Shown: piece by piece, positions 35,430 to 41,859 of the stretch
Position numbering within the stretch: the stretch's first letter is position 1
Layout of the letters: every line of letters starts with the position of its first letter
NCBI GenBank assembly: GCA_022842885.1
Contig: JALHOR010000042.1
Location: forward strand, 1 to 41,859
Direction: 5' to 3'
DNA from: Anaerolineae bacterium
GTDB taxonomy: Bacteria; Chloroflexota; Anaerolineae; Aggregatilineales; Phototrophicaceae
DNA length: 41,859 bases
Made by a program: the position numbers and the translations under genes
Notes under the pieces: model-generated
The model's input: the letters and a program-made list of their open reading frames with translations, nothing else
The model's database searches: none
What the model was told of the DNA's origin: nothing

Positions 35430-35551
35430 CACCAAATTCCCCCATTTTTCGGGGAGTGGCGAAAAATCCATTTTCTATGACAATAAATAGAAAGGGATGC
35501 GTCGGGGTCTGTATTTTTTCTCAAAATCCTCTGACATTTGTTCTAGTCCGC

Positions 35552-35581
35552 TTGACAGTGTGGCACGATTTATGTCACAAT
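35552..35581 (+). promoter_or_regulatory. Promoter-like sequence before the second AAA+ gene
   Basis: A perfect -35 box TTGACA (35552-35557), an 18-nt spacer and CACAAT (35576-35581). It would start transcription about 45 nt before the ATG at 35634 and give the second ATPase its own control. Confidence 0.5.
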
Positions 35582-35633
35582 GGTTTTAGAGAGATTTTTA
35601 GAGTTCAAATGGCGATGTTGTAAAGGGAGAAGT

Positions 35634-36944
35634 ATGTTTAATCCGCACCGTGTTTACGAACAAGTGGGTCAATGGCTTCAGCGCACCTATATTCCAACGC
35701 AAAAACAGGATATGACGATTACGTTTGCATCGTCAGCGTGCAGCAATCTGGAAACGCTCCATTATATACCAGCGCAGTACGCGGTGGGCGATGGGTGGGT
35801 TTACAGCGGGTATGAACAAGCCGCTTGCGACTTGATTACCCCCATTACGTTGTTCCAAGATAAGAAAGCCGGGCGGTTTATTGGCGCACTGCGGTTTATG
35901 TTCGCCCATCCCGATACCAATGAAACGTTTGAAGTATTGTTAGTCTCCACTTGGAACGAACATCACAATGATTTGGTGATGGTGTGCTTCCCAACGAAAT
36001 ATGCGACACACTGGATTACGTTTGAAGATGAATGTGAGCGCATCCAAAGTACGGGCATGGCATATCAGCGCGAAGTGTTTGTGATTGGCGGGGTGCATCG
36101 CTCGCTCAAAACGACGATTACGCTGGATGATATTCATCTGCCGCCCGATTTGAAAACCAGCATCATTAATGATGTGGACTCGTTCTTTGAAAAAGGCGCG
36201 ACAATTTACCAAGAATTGAACCTGAAGCCCTTCCGTAAAATTTTGCTGGCGGGCGTGCCGGGAACGGGAAAAACCATGCTCTGTTCGGCATTGGCGAACC
36301 GGGCGCTGAAAAAGGGACTCTTCGTGATTTATGTGTCTGGGTCGAGCATCGCCGGGTCGGAATTTTGGAAAATTCATCGGGCGTTGGAAGTCGCGTCTAA
36401 TTCGGACAAAGCCACGATTGTGCTGGTAGAAGAACTTGATACCTATATGCACGAAGAAACGCGAGCGCAGATGCTCAATGTGCTGGATGGTTCGGAAACA
36501 CCCATGAACCCGCATGGCACAATGCTGATTGCGACGACCAATTATCCAGAAAAAATTGATAACCGCGTGATGAAACGTCCGGGACGCTTAGACCGCATTT
36601 TCATCATCCCGGAAATGACCAGCGAAGCGGACGCCGAAAAGATGCTGCGCCAATACTTGGGCAAAGCATGGCGCGATGAATACCGCGAGATTGTGCCGGA
36701 ACTGTTGAATCGTCCGGGGGCGTTTATCCGCGAAGTGGCGTTGTATGCGCTCACCATTGCGGCATACCAGCATAGCAATGAACTGACGCTGGAAATTTTG
36801 GAAGAATCGCTCGATTCGCTCATTGGACAAATCGAAGCGAAAGAGAACTTCCTTAGCAATCGGCGTGACCGCGAGATGGGGTTGGTCGTACAAGGCAACG
36901 GACGCCGCCGACGCCAAAATAACGCCAACGGCAACAATCATTAA
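35634..36944 (+). CDS. AAA+ ATPase with an unrecognised N-terminal domain (copy 2)
   Basis: 436 residues. The ATG at 35634 has AAGGGAGA just upstream; the frame is open 54 nt further, without family similarity. It is a close paralogue of the preceding ATPase over its whole length. Shared N-terminal features include SSACSNLETLHYI, FEVLLVSTW and a conserved VFVIGG before the linker DDIHLPPDLK. Walker A is GVPGTGKT (207-214, K213), Walker B IVLVEELD again with Glu-Glu, sensor-1 TTNYPEKI and RPGRLDR. The C-terminal tail is Arg/Asn-rich (GRRRRQNNANGNN). Tandem duplication with kept divergence suggests two subunits of one mixed complex or two related substrates. Terminator follows at 36965. Confidence 0.75.
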   Translation: MFNPHRVYEQVGQWLQRTYIPTQKQDMTITFASSACSNLETLHYIPAQYAVGDGWVYSGYEQAACDLITPITLFQDKKAGRFIGALRFMFAHPDTNETFEVLLVSTWNEHHNDLVMVCFPTKYATHWITFEDECERIQSTGMAYQREVFVIGGVHRSLKTTITLDDIHLPPDLKTSIINDVDSFFEKGATIYQELNLKPFRKILLAGVPGTGKTMLCSALANRALKKGLFVIYVSGSSIAGSEFWKIHRALEVASNSDKATIVLVEELDTYMHEETRAQMLNVLDGSETPMNPHGTMLIATTNYPEKIDNRVMKRPGRLDRIFIIPEMTSEADAEKMLRQYLGKAWRDEYREIVPELLNRPGAFIREVALYALTIAAYQHSNELTLEILEESLDSLIGQIEAKENFLSNRRDREMGLVVQGNGRRRRQNNANGNNH

Positions 36945-36964
36945 TCGCACTGCTTAACAACGAC

Positions 36965-36993
36965 AAAAAAGGGCGCTCTAGGGCGTCTTTTTT
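36965..36993 (+). terminator. Intrinsic terminator after the second AAA+ gene
   Basis: AAAAAAG plus a GC-rich stem with one bulge pairs with the mirrored CTTTTTT; the loop is about 6 nt. It lies 20 bp past the stop at 36944 and ends in a T-run, so it is a good rho-independent terminator and separates the ATPases from the DUF4291 gene. Confidence 0.6.
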
Positions 36994-37012
36994 ATTTCAC
37001 AAAGAGCAACTT

Positions 37013-37609
37013 ATGGCTAAGTTATATGAAATCCGTGCTGATTATGACGAAAAAAGCATTGTGGTCTACCAAGCCTATAATGCGGCGATTGCCCTACCGG
37101 CTATCGAAACAGGCAAATTTCAGCCACCTTTTTCGCTAAATCGCATGACATGGATAAAACCATCATTTTTGTGGATGATGTCGCGCAGCCATTGGGGGCA
37201 AAAACCAGACCAAGAATATGTTCTCGGCATTCGTATTACCCGCGCTGGTTGGGAACAGGCGCTTCGTGCTGGCGTCCTTAGCACCCCAGAAAAGCAGGTT
37301 TACGCGACCCCAGAAGATTGGGAACGGGCGATAAAAACCGCCCAAGTCGTTATCCAATGGGATCCTGAACGCTCCATACGCGGTAGCAAATTAGAACATC
37401 GGTCAATTCAAGTGGGCATTAGCCGTCATTTGATTCAGGCGTATGTGGATGAATGGATTATTGGCATCCGCGATATGACCCCGCTGGTCAAGAAAATCTA
37501 TGCGCTTCGCAAAGCCGGGCGTTATTCCAAAGCGGAAGAATTTTTGCCAAAGGAACGCATTTATCCCGTAGATGCCGAGATTATGGCGCGGTTAGGGATG
37601 ACCCAATAA
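37013..37609 (+). CDS. DUF4291 family protein
   Basis: 198 residues. The pattern EIRADYDEKSIVVYQAYNAAIA, then RMTWIKPSFLWMMSRSHWG, and WDPERSIRGSKLEHRSIQVGI is that of the DUF4291 family, found across bacteria and fungi and without a known function. The conserved RAxxxxxxIxVYQAY and WDPERxxxxxxxxxRSIQ elements look like an active or binding site. ATG at 37013 with only a weak AAAGAG upstream. No link to the neighbouring ATPases is evident, as a terminator lies between. Confidence 0.85.
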   Translation: MAKLYEIRADYDEKSIVVYQAYNAAIALPAIETGKFQPPFSLNRMTWIKPSFLWMMSRSHWGQKPDQEYVLGIRITRAGWEQALRAGVLSTPEKQVYATPEDWERAIKTAQVVIQWDPERSIRGSKLEHRSIQVGISRHLIQAYVDEWIIGIRDMTPLVKKIYALRKAGRYSKAEEFLPKERIYPVDAEIMARLGMTQ

Positions 37610-37610
37610 A

Positions 37611-37632
37611 AAACGGGCGTGTTTGCCCGTTT
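37611..37632 (-). terminator. Strong intrinsic terminator of the tRNA-like transcript
   Basis: AAACGGGC / GCCCGTTT form a perfect 8-bp stem with a 6-nt loop. On the minus strand the stem is followed by TTTATT, giving a run of six T, and it begins 4 nt after the tRNA-like 3' end. On the plus strand it sits directly after the DUF4291 stop and may serve that gene too. Confidence 0.75.
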
Positions 37633-37636
37633 GGTG

Positions 37637-37855
37637 TGGCTGCGGCGGGATTCGAACCCGCGACTAATCCCACTGGGTTAAAATGCGCGTCCCTACCGAA
37701 TTTCACGGAACTGGAGTTTCACCAATTCTCGGCGGTGTGCCTTTCGGTGCCTCTGCAAATTCCCCAACGGGGTCTCCCTTACGCATGTGCCTGGGGGAGC
37801 ATCCTCCAGCTTGTAACTTTTGCTGGCGCTCTGCCGAACACTGAGCTACGCAACC
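37637..37855 (-). tRNA. tRNA-Val(UAC)-like gene interrupted by about 139 nt
   Basis: Read on the minus strand, 5' half: acceptor GGTTGCG, TA at 8-9, D-arm GCTC-AGTGTTCGGCA-GAGC with the usual GG, then CCAGC...GCTGG, an anticodon stem around AAAAGTTACAA. The last 7 nt of that loop (GTTACAA) would be a normal loop with anticodon UAC, but the loop is 4 nt too long. AGG then starts a variable loop. 3' half, about 139 nt later: TC, a perfect T-arm GCGGG-TTCGAAT-CCCGC (37645-37661), acceptor CGCAGCC pairing with the 5' end, and discriminator A (37637). No encoded CCA. The insert folds locally (GAATTGG/CCAGTTC, CCCC/GGGG, TAACCC/GGGATTA). A promoter and strong terminator flank the locus, so it is probably transcribed. 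Intron, pseudogene or new RNA: undecided. Confidence 0.6.
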
Positions 37856-37865
37856 GTATATCCTC

Positions 37866-37892
37866 AGTATATGCGAGAAATGAGCGAATCAA
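37866..37892 (-). promoter_or_regulatory. Promoter of the interrupted tRNA-like gene
   Basis: On the minus strand: TTGATT (37892-37887), 15-nt spacer (16 if the box is CTTGAT), TATACT (37871-37866), and the tRNA-like 5' end 10 nt downstream. Such a short distance is typical for tRNA genes with almost no leader. Confidence 0.55.
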
Positions 37893-37956
37893 GCCACTAC
37901 TTTGAGATAGTTTCGATTTTTGGCTCATGTCCAGATTGGGTGAAAAATATGTTGTT

Positions 37957-37984
37957 GTAGGGTCGAGGCATGCCTCGACCCTAC
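37957..37984. repeat. Perfect 28-bp palindrome
   Basis: GTAGGGTCGAGGCA followed directly by its exact reverse complement. This is the most complete copy of the dispersed palindrome family in the window and shares 16 central bases with the copy at 8-23. It lies in the 205-bp stretch between the tRNA-like locus and the 3' end of the BtrH-like gene; nothing else is evident there. Confidence 0.85.
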
Positions 37985-38060
37985 AGAAAATTACTCGTTT
38001 TGAACTTGAGAGTCGATTTTTGGGGCGACACATCGGACGCCCCCTATTCAAAAATAATGG

Positions 38061-39266
38061 CTACGCTATCGCTGTTTTGAGCGCCATCACTGCTTCAGCT
38101 TCGGTATCATGCACCAGTAACACATGCCGCCGGATTTCATCGCGCAAGTCGGCAATTTCAGCAGCATTCAATGGGAAGTCGGTCTCTGCCTGTTTTTTGA
38201 GTTCAGTCAATTTTTTCTCATACTTGCCCAAATCGTCCCGCGAGGTAGCGCCTTTTTCAATAAACTCCTCGGCTTTGATGTCTATCATCAATTTGGTTTC
38301 TTTGAACAACGGCACAACTTCCGGCAGCAGCGCACATAATAAGCCATCCCATGCTTTCGCTGCCAACCGATAGCGCACTGCCACATTTTCCAATGCCGGG
38401 TTATTCAAGACTTTAGCCGCTTCATCCAAAAATTCAGCGTACACATCGCGCTCGGCTTGCATGGTTTTCCCAAATGCCGGGCTTAAAAATGTATAGGCAC
38501 TGATAAGGACAGACAGCAACGGACGCCCGGTGGGATACGCCTGCGACCAACTTTCTTTGGTGTCTTTTTCCAGCATCGTCGCCCATGTTTTCAGCCCTTT
38601 CAGCCCAAAGCTTTTGTCCGAGCCACGCGGCGGTTTTTCGGTCATCAGCGCCACACAATCCAGAATGCCCTGCCGCACTGCCCCTGCCAACAGCCCATTA
38701 TCAGGATGTTCCAAAATCAATAACCGATATTTATCTTTTTTGACGCGGGCGCGGGCAGCCTCTAACACTTCTATCGAAACCGTTAGCGGATGAAAAGACC
38801 GGTCAGCGATATATGCCTCGTTTTTGTCGGGTTCATAACCAAAGCAAATCACGGGCAATGTTCCCCACATGCCAGCATCGTAACCTAGCGCGTTATAAGG
38901 CATCAGATACATATCGGGGAAAATAATCGGCACTTGCCCATCTTCAATCGTTTGCATCAGATTTTGGCGGGCTTTATCAGCATTGGTGGTTTGCAACACT
39001 TCGCGCGGAATTGCCAAACGGTCAAAAATGGTTTCCATCGGCTCAAATGTATTGCGCGTCAGCAAATTCACCTGCGGGTCGTAGCCTTCGTAATGAAAGG
39101 TAAAATAACCAAACGTAACGCCGCCGCTGATGCCTAAGAGCATGGCTTCGGTATAGGGTTCGCCCGTGTGGGGTGCTTTTACGCCTTGGTAATCCAGCGC
39201 ATTACGAATAACGCCCGTATCCCAGTAGCGACCTTCAAATTGGGTGTAATTTGGTAGTGTGGGCAT
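38061..39266 (-). CDS. BtrH N-terminal/DUF4872-type protein
   Basis: 401 residues, ATG at 39266 with AGGAGA upstream. The N-terminal half (about 10-180) has the layout of BtrH-type domains, a papain-like fold: YWDTGVIRNALDYQG, PYTEAMLLGISGGVTFGYF, then AYIADRSFHPLTVSIEVLEAAR. The butirosin enzyme BtrH uses a Cys near the start; here the matching stretch (GRYWDTGVIRN) has none, so the acyltransferase activity may be lost. The C-terminal half (about 190-400) is helical and DUF4872-like. No peptide or antibiotic pathway genes are visible nearby. The function is unknown. Confidence 0.6.
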   Translation of the reverse strand: MPTLPNYTQFEGRYWDTGVIRNALDYQGVKAPHTGEPYTEAMLLGISGGVTFGYFTFHYEGYDPQVNLLTRNTFEPMETIFDRLAIPREVLQTTNADKARQNLMQTIEDGQVPIIFPDMYLMPYNALGYDAGMWGTLPVICFGYEPDKNEAYIADRSFHPLTVSIEVLEAARARVKKDKYRLLILEHPDNGLLAGAVRQGILDCVALMTEKPPRGSDKSFGLKGLKTWATMLEKDTKESWSQAYPTGRPLLSVLISAYTFLSPAFGKTMQAERDVYAEFLDEAAKVLNNPALENVAVRYRLAAKAWDGLLCALLPEVVPLFKETKLMIDIKAEEFIEKGATSRDDLGKYEKKLTELKKQAETDFPLNAAEIADLRDEIRRHVLLVHDTEAEAVMALKTAIA

Positions 39267-39566
39267 GGTAATGTCTCCTGATTGAGTTTATTTTTTCACA
39301 TGCACACATCGTAAAACGTTCTGCAAAATGAAACGGAAAATAGCGATATACTTTATGCGGCTTACTCATCTCACTCTCATAAATAGAACGAAAAGCCAAT
39401 TTTTGAACCGCAAAATCGCAAAGAATGCGGAGAAAAACAGATTGTATCGTAATTTTTAACTACAGAGCGCACCGACAAAAATCTTAAATCTTTGCATTCT
39501 GGGCTTTTCCGCACTTTATATAAAAAAACAGTTGGTTCGTAAATTGAGGAAGAGTAGGTGCAACTA
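39267..39566. other. AT-rich intergenic stretch, no gene recognised
   Basis: 300 bp between the BtrH-like gene and the DinB-fold gene. It contains GAACCGCAAAATCGCAAAGAATGCGG (split as GAACCGCAAAATC and GCAAAGAATGCGG) and a later partial mirror (ATCTTTGCATTCTGGGC), which look like decayed repeat units. A 71-codon minus-strand open frame covers part of it, but its composition is poor and it has no family signal. Confidence 0.4.
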
Positions 39567-40028
39567 TCAAGAATGAGATATTTTGACAACATCTTGTAAA
39601 TGCTGGCTGATATGATTAATCACAATCTCCAGATGTTCTTCAGGAATATAATCTCTTGAACCCTTTTTATATGGAATTAAAACAATTCTGGTATTCAAAA
39701 TGTTATTGCAAATAGTCTTTTGGGCAATTTCCAAGCGTTCCATGATTACTTCCAATGAGTAAGTTTTCATCGCATCCACACCAGCTTGGTTAAGATCACT
39801 TAGTTTTCCCTTCAGAGGTGTGGGTTTAATATCCTGTGCAAGATCACTCACATTTCGAGCAAAACTTTCATGCCAAAATGTCAAGTGAGATAAAACGTCT
39901 TTGGCTGTCCAAAGTTCATAAACCATAATGTCTGGATTAGGCATACCTTTGTAAATGTCTAGTAAATGTACAACGACATCATTCAATTGTTCTAGGAGTA
40001 AACGTCTTTTCTCAGTCGCCTCTGACAT
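39567..40028 (-). CDS. DinB-fold (ClbS/DfsB-like) four-helix protein
   Basis: 153 residues, ATG at 40028. Four-helix pattern with WTAKDVLSHLTFWHESFARNV (about 40-60) and VINHISQHLQDV (136-147), typical of the DinB/DfsB superfamily. H48, H139 and H143 are placed like the metal ligands of active members. Relatives include thiol-dependent transferases and ClbS, a colibactin self-protection protein, but the family is broad and no toxin genes are nearby. The gene is more AT-rich than its neighbours and is flanked by AT-rich spacers, which hints at later arrival. Confidence 0.7.
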   Translation of the reverse strand: MSEATEKRRLLLEQLNDVVVHLLDIYKGMPNPDIMVYELWTAKDVLSHLTFWHESFARNVSDLAQDIKPTPLKGKLSDLNQAGVDAMKTYSLEVIMERLEIAQKTICNNILNTRIVLIPYKKGSRDYIPEEHLEIVINHISQHLQDVVKISHS

Positions 40029-40131
40029 AATGCCTCTTGTGCATCACATATTTACTAGAAATATTATACATCTTTCGACGTAAACTGGCGATCTTTTCCT
40101 ATCTTACAGGCTTTTAACTTGCTACTTTTAA

Positions 40132-41253
40132 CTATCCCAACACTGGCGACCATGTTTTGCGCTTTTGGGTCGCACGTTCCAATACGGTATTAATTTTGTC
40201 TTCGGTCACGGCAAATTCAAAACTGCGTAAGCCCGCCAGCCGAAAGCCATGTTTGTGTGCCAATTGGCTAATCTGTTCGATGCGCTCAGTTTCTAAATCG
40301 CGCCCTAGGGTGTAATCTTCATAGATGCCTTCCAGCGCCAACGTCATGGTTTCTGCCATGCAGGCAAAGACTTTGCGCGGCGGAAAACCAAAATTAAAAT
40401 GAAAATCTACATTCGCACCGGGCGTTTCCACCATGCCGCCTTCGATGACCAACACATCGTCACGCTGTTGTGCCACCTTAATCGAAACATCGCGTGGACG
40501 CGCCACATCCAACACAACTGCGCCGGGCTTTAAATGCTGTGGTTCGATGATGGCTTCAACGGCACTGGTCACAGTCAGCACCAAGTCAGCTTCATAAATC
40601 AGGTTAATATCTGTTGAGGCGATGACCTGTGCTGCTTGCCCTTCGCATAATGCCCGCACTTCGTTGAGAGCATCTGGGCGCTTGCCCACGAGAATCAATT
40701 TGCCGCTTTTCTTCGCCAACATGCGGGCGCAGGCTTTGCCAATCGCGCCCGTTGCACCGACTACCGCCACGGTTGTATCCGGCACATGCATTCGCATTTG
40801 TCGTGCCGCTTCGTAGAGCGCCTCAATCGCCACCGCCACCGTATAACTATCCCCTGTTGTCACCGGAATATCGAGTCGTTGGGCAATCGTCACCCCAGCA
40901 TCCCCGACGACGCTGGTATACGCACCAAGACCGAGCATTTTTGCGCCTAATTTTTCGGCTTTTTTGCCCGTTGCCACAATTTTGTTATAGGCACGTTCTA
41001 CGGGCAGCCGCAGCATGGTTTGTGGGGTGAATGGCACTGCCAAGAACCAGCCCTTAATTTGCTTGCCGGTCGCTTGCGATGCTACGCCCGTGATTTCCGA
41101 GATATACAGCGGCGGGAAAAATTGTGATGCAAAATGAATCACGGGTTCAGGGAGGATAGTGCCAAGCGGCGGGAATTTGCGATTCACATCTTTGCGAATG
41201 GTAATCGGGTGAATGATAAACGCGAAAGTATCATCGCTCAAATATTCGTCCAT
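40132..41253 (-). CDS. Acyl-ACP reductase-like / shikimate-dehydrogenase-like oxidoreductase
   Basis: 373 residues from the ATG at 41253, chosen for GAGAGGG 7 nt upstream; an ATG at 41283 adds 10 residues. A Rossmann motif VAVVGATGAIG (162-172) and GMVETPGANVDFHFNFGFPPRKVFACMAETM resemble cyanobacterial long-chain acyl-ACP reductase (AAR), which makes fatty aldehydes. C298 lies in the FACMAE context that holds the catalytic Cys of AAR. Shared features also include LGLGAYTSVVG and VTTGDSYTVA in the N-terminal half. No aldehyde-deformylating oxygenase gene is in the window. The product is therefore probably a fatty aldehyde or a related reduction, but other acyl substrates are possible. Confidence 0.65.
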   Translation of the reverse strand: MDEYLSDDTFAFIIHPITIRKDVNRKFPPLGTILPEPVIHFASQFFPPLYISEITGVASQATGKQIKGWFLAVPFTPQTMLRLPVERAYNKIVATGKKAEKLGAKMLGLGAYTSVVGDAGVTIAQRLDIPVTTGDSYTVAVAIEALYEAARQMRMHVPDTTVAVVGATGAIGKACARMLAKKSGKLILVGKRPDALNEVRALCEGQAAQVIASTDINLIYEADLVLTVTSAVEAIIEPQHLKPGAVVLDVARPRDVSIKVAQQRDDVLVIEGGMVETPGANVDFHFNFGFPPRKVFACMAETMTLALEGIYEDYTLGRDLETERIEQISQLAHKHGFRLAGLRSFEFAVTEDKINTVLERATQKRKTWSPVLG

Positions 41254-41307
41254 TAGGCTGCCCTCTCGTGTTCCAAAAATCAAAATGGGTAAAAAGCATA
41301 TCGCACC

Positions 41308-41859
41308 TTAATGGATATATCGTTCCACAAGGTCACAAGTTGTCGCAAGTCCATTTTCGGCACGAAGCAACGCACCAACTTCAGCGGCACGTTGGCGCAT
41401 CGCCCTGTCTTGCGTCAGAATACGCAATGCTGCTGCCAAACGCTCCGGTGTGATTCTTCGCGGTTTGATAGGTGGCACGCCAACCCCCAGTTCAGCAATG
41501 CGCCGTCCCCAAAACGGTTGGTCAGCCGAAAATGGCACAATCAACGCGGGCTTGCCTGCCATGAGGGCGCTCTGGGTGGTGCCAGAACCACCATGATGCA
41601 CAATCGCGGACATGCGCGGAAATAGCCAATCGTGTGGTGCGTCGCCAATAGTGATGAGGTGGTCATCTTCGTAATCCAGCCCGCCCCAGCCGGCTTGCAG
41701 CACTCCCCGCAAATTGGCTTGCCGTAATGCCTCGCTGATGTAGCGTGCCATTCGTGGCGGATTGGGGATGGGCATACTACCAAAACCAATAAATACAGGC
41801 GGCGCACCCTGCGCCAGAAAATCGTTGAGTTTTTGTGGCGGTGTCCAATCGGATAAAGC
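41308..41859 (-). CDS. UGT/GT1-type glycosyltransferase, C-terminal part (cut by window edge)
   Basis: At least 184 codons including stop; the frame is open to the right edge, so the N-terminal half is missing. Visible: PPVFIGFGSMP (start of the nucleotide-sugar-binding domain), ITIGDAPHDWLFPRMSAIVHHGGSGTTQSAL (donor-binding signature H-x-GG-x-G-T) and GKPALIVPFSADQPFWGRRIAELGVG. This matches the C-terminal domain of GT-B-fold UGT-like enzymes (GT1, as in sterol or macrolide glucosyltransferases). An ATG at 41775 lies inside the domain and is not the true start. 54 bp separate it from the reductase, same strand. Confidence 0.85.
   Translation of the reverse strand, partial: ALSDWTPPQKLNDFLAQGAPPVFIGFGSMPIPNPPRMARYISEALRQANLRGVLQAGWGGLDYEDDHLITIGDAPHDWLFPRMSAIVHHGGSGTTQSALMAGKPALIVPFSADQPFWGRRIAELGVGVPPIKPRRITPERLAAALRILTQDRAMRQRAAEVGALLRAENGLATTCDLVERYIH

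Noticed and set aside
35940..36515. 191-codon minus-strand open frame inside the second AAA+ gene
   Set aside because: It is fully antisense to the Walker A/Walker B region of a clear ATPase; no family signal.
37665..37805. Group I intron or tmRNA as explanation for the tRNA insert
   Set aside because: The insert is shorter than known group I introns and I find no P7-type pairing (no GACTA/TAGTC-like pair). A tmRNA does not have a full D-arm and its tag frame starts much further from the 5' end. Both should still be tested by covariance models.
37453..37905. 150-codon plus-strand open frame across the tRNA-like locus
   Set aside because: It overlaps the DUF4291 gene out of frame and runs through tRNA arms and a terminator; no family signal.
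39377..39592. 71-codon minus-strand open frame in the 39267-39566 gap
   Set aside because: Lies over decayed repeat units, has no convincing ribosome binding site and overlaps the end of the DinB-fold gene.
39567..40028. Colibactin-type self-resistance gene
   Set aside because: The DinB/DfsB fold is broad and no polyketide or peptide synthetase genes are nearby.
1..41859. CRISPR arrays, prophage or insertion sequences
   Set aside because: No regularly spaced direct repeats, transposase motifs or phage structural genes were seen; only small palindromes and one MITE-like element.

Overview
The window looks like a chromosomal segment of a Chloroflexota bacterium, probably of the Anaerolineae/Phototrophicales side. 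This is inferred from style, not from a marker gene: a 2,600-residue kinase with about eleven GAF domains, SH3 plus glycosidase-like secreted proteins, GT39-type glycosyltransferases with a C-terminal beta-sandwich, a RodZ homologue with a long Pro/Thr-rich tail, and dispersed GTAGGG...CCCTAC palindromes. Base composition is moderate and even, and TTG/GTG starts are used regularly. No phage, transposase or CRISPR array was seen.

Layout. 1-2158: palindrome, then a minus-strand polytopic glycosyltransferase. 2401-10495: four successive plus-strand clan-A glycoside-hydrolase-like paralogues with different N-terminal modules (SH3, degenerate GH18-like, bare membrane anchor), followed by a CopD-like membrane protein. 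10595-14191: nucleotidyltransferase-like protein, a second GT39-like enzyme and RNase Z. 14441-18513 (minus): small unknown protein, rimO, a rodZ homologue and rplI, the last with its own promoter and terminator. 18726-21465 (plus): crotonase, SGNH-type lipoprotein, methyltransferase. 21462-22447: acylphosphatase and UspA, both meeting a neighbour tail-to-tail with shared stop codons.

22444-33826 is a minus-strand run of six genes with tiny gaps or overlaps: response regulator with a degenerate GGDEF domain, the giant kinase, a CheY-like receiver, an alpha/beta hydrolase without its serine, thiamine pyrophosphokinase and a DUF402 protein. Divergent from it lie two tandem AAA+ ATPases (34048-36944), each with its own promoter-like sequence, then a DUF4291 protein. 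37637-37855 (minus) is the oddest locus: both ends of a tRNA-Val(UAC)-like gene separated by about 139 nt of extra sequence, with its own promoter and a strong terminator. The right end carries a BtrH/DUF4872-type protein, a DinB-fold protein, an acyl-ACP-reductase-like oxidoreductase and the C-terminal part of a UGT-type glycosyltransferase cut by the window edge.

The left third looks devoted to cell-envelope glycans (making, trimming or binding them outside the membrane). The middle holds housekeeping genes and a large sensory system. The best candidates for something undescribed are the interrupted tRNA locus, the tandem ATPases with a Glu-Glu Walker B and an unrecognised N-terminal domain, and several enzymes whose catalytic residue is replaced (hydrolase Ser to Gly, SGNH Ser to Cys, GH18 Glu to Arg, crotonase Glu to Gln). 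All family calls are by eye from motifs.
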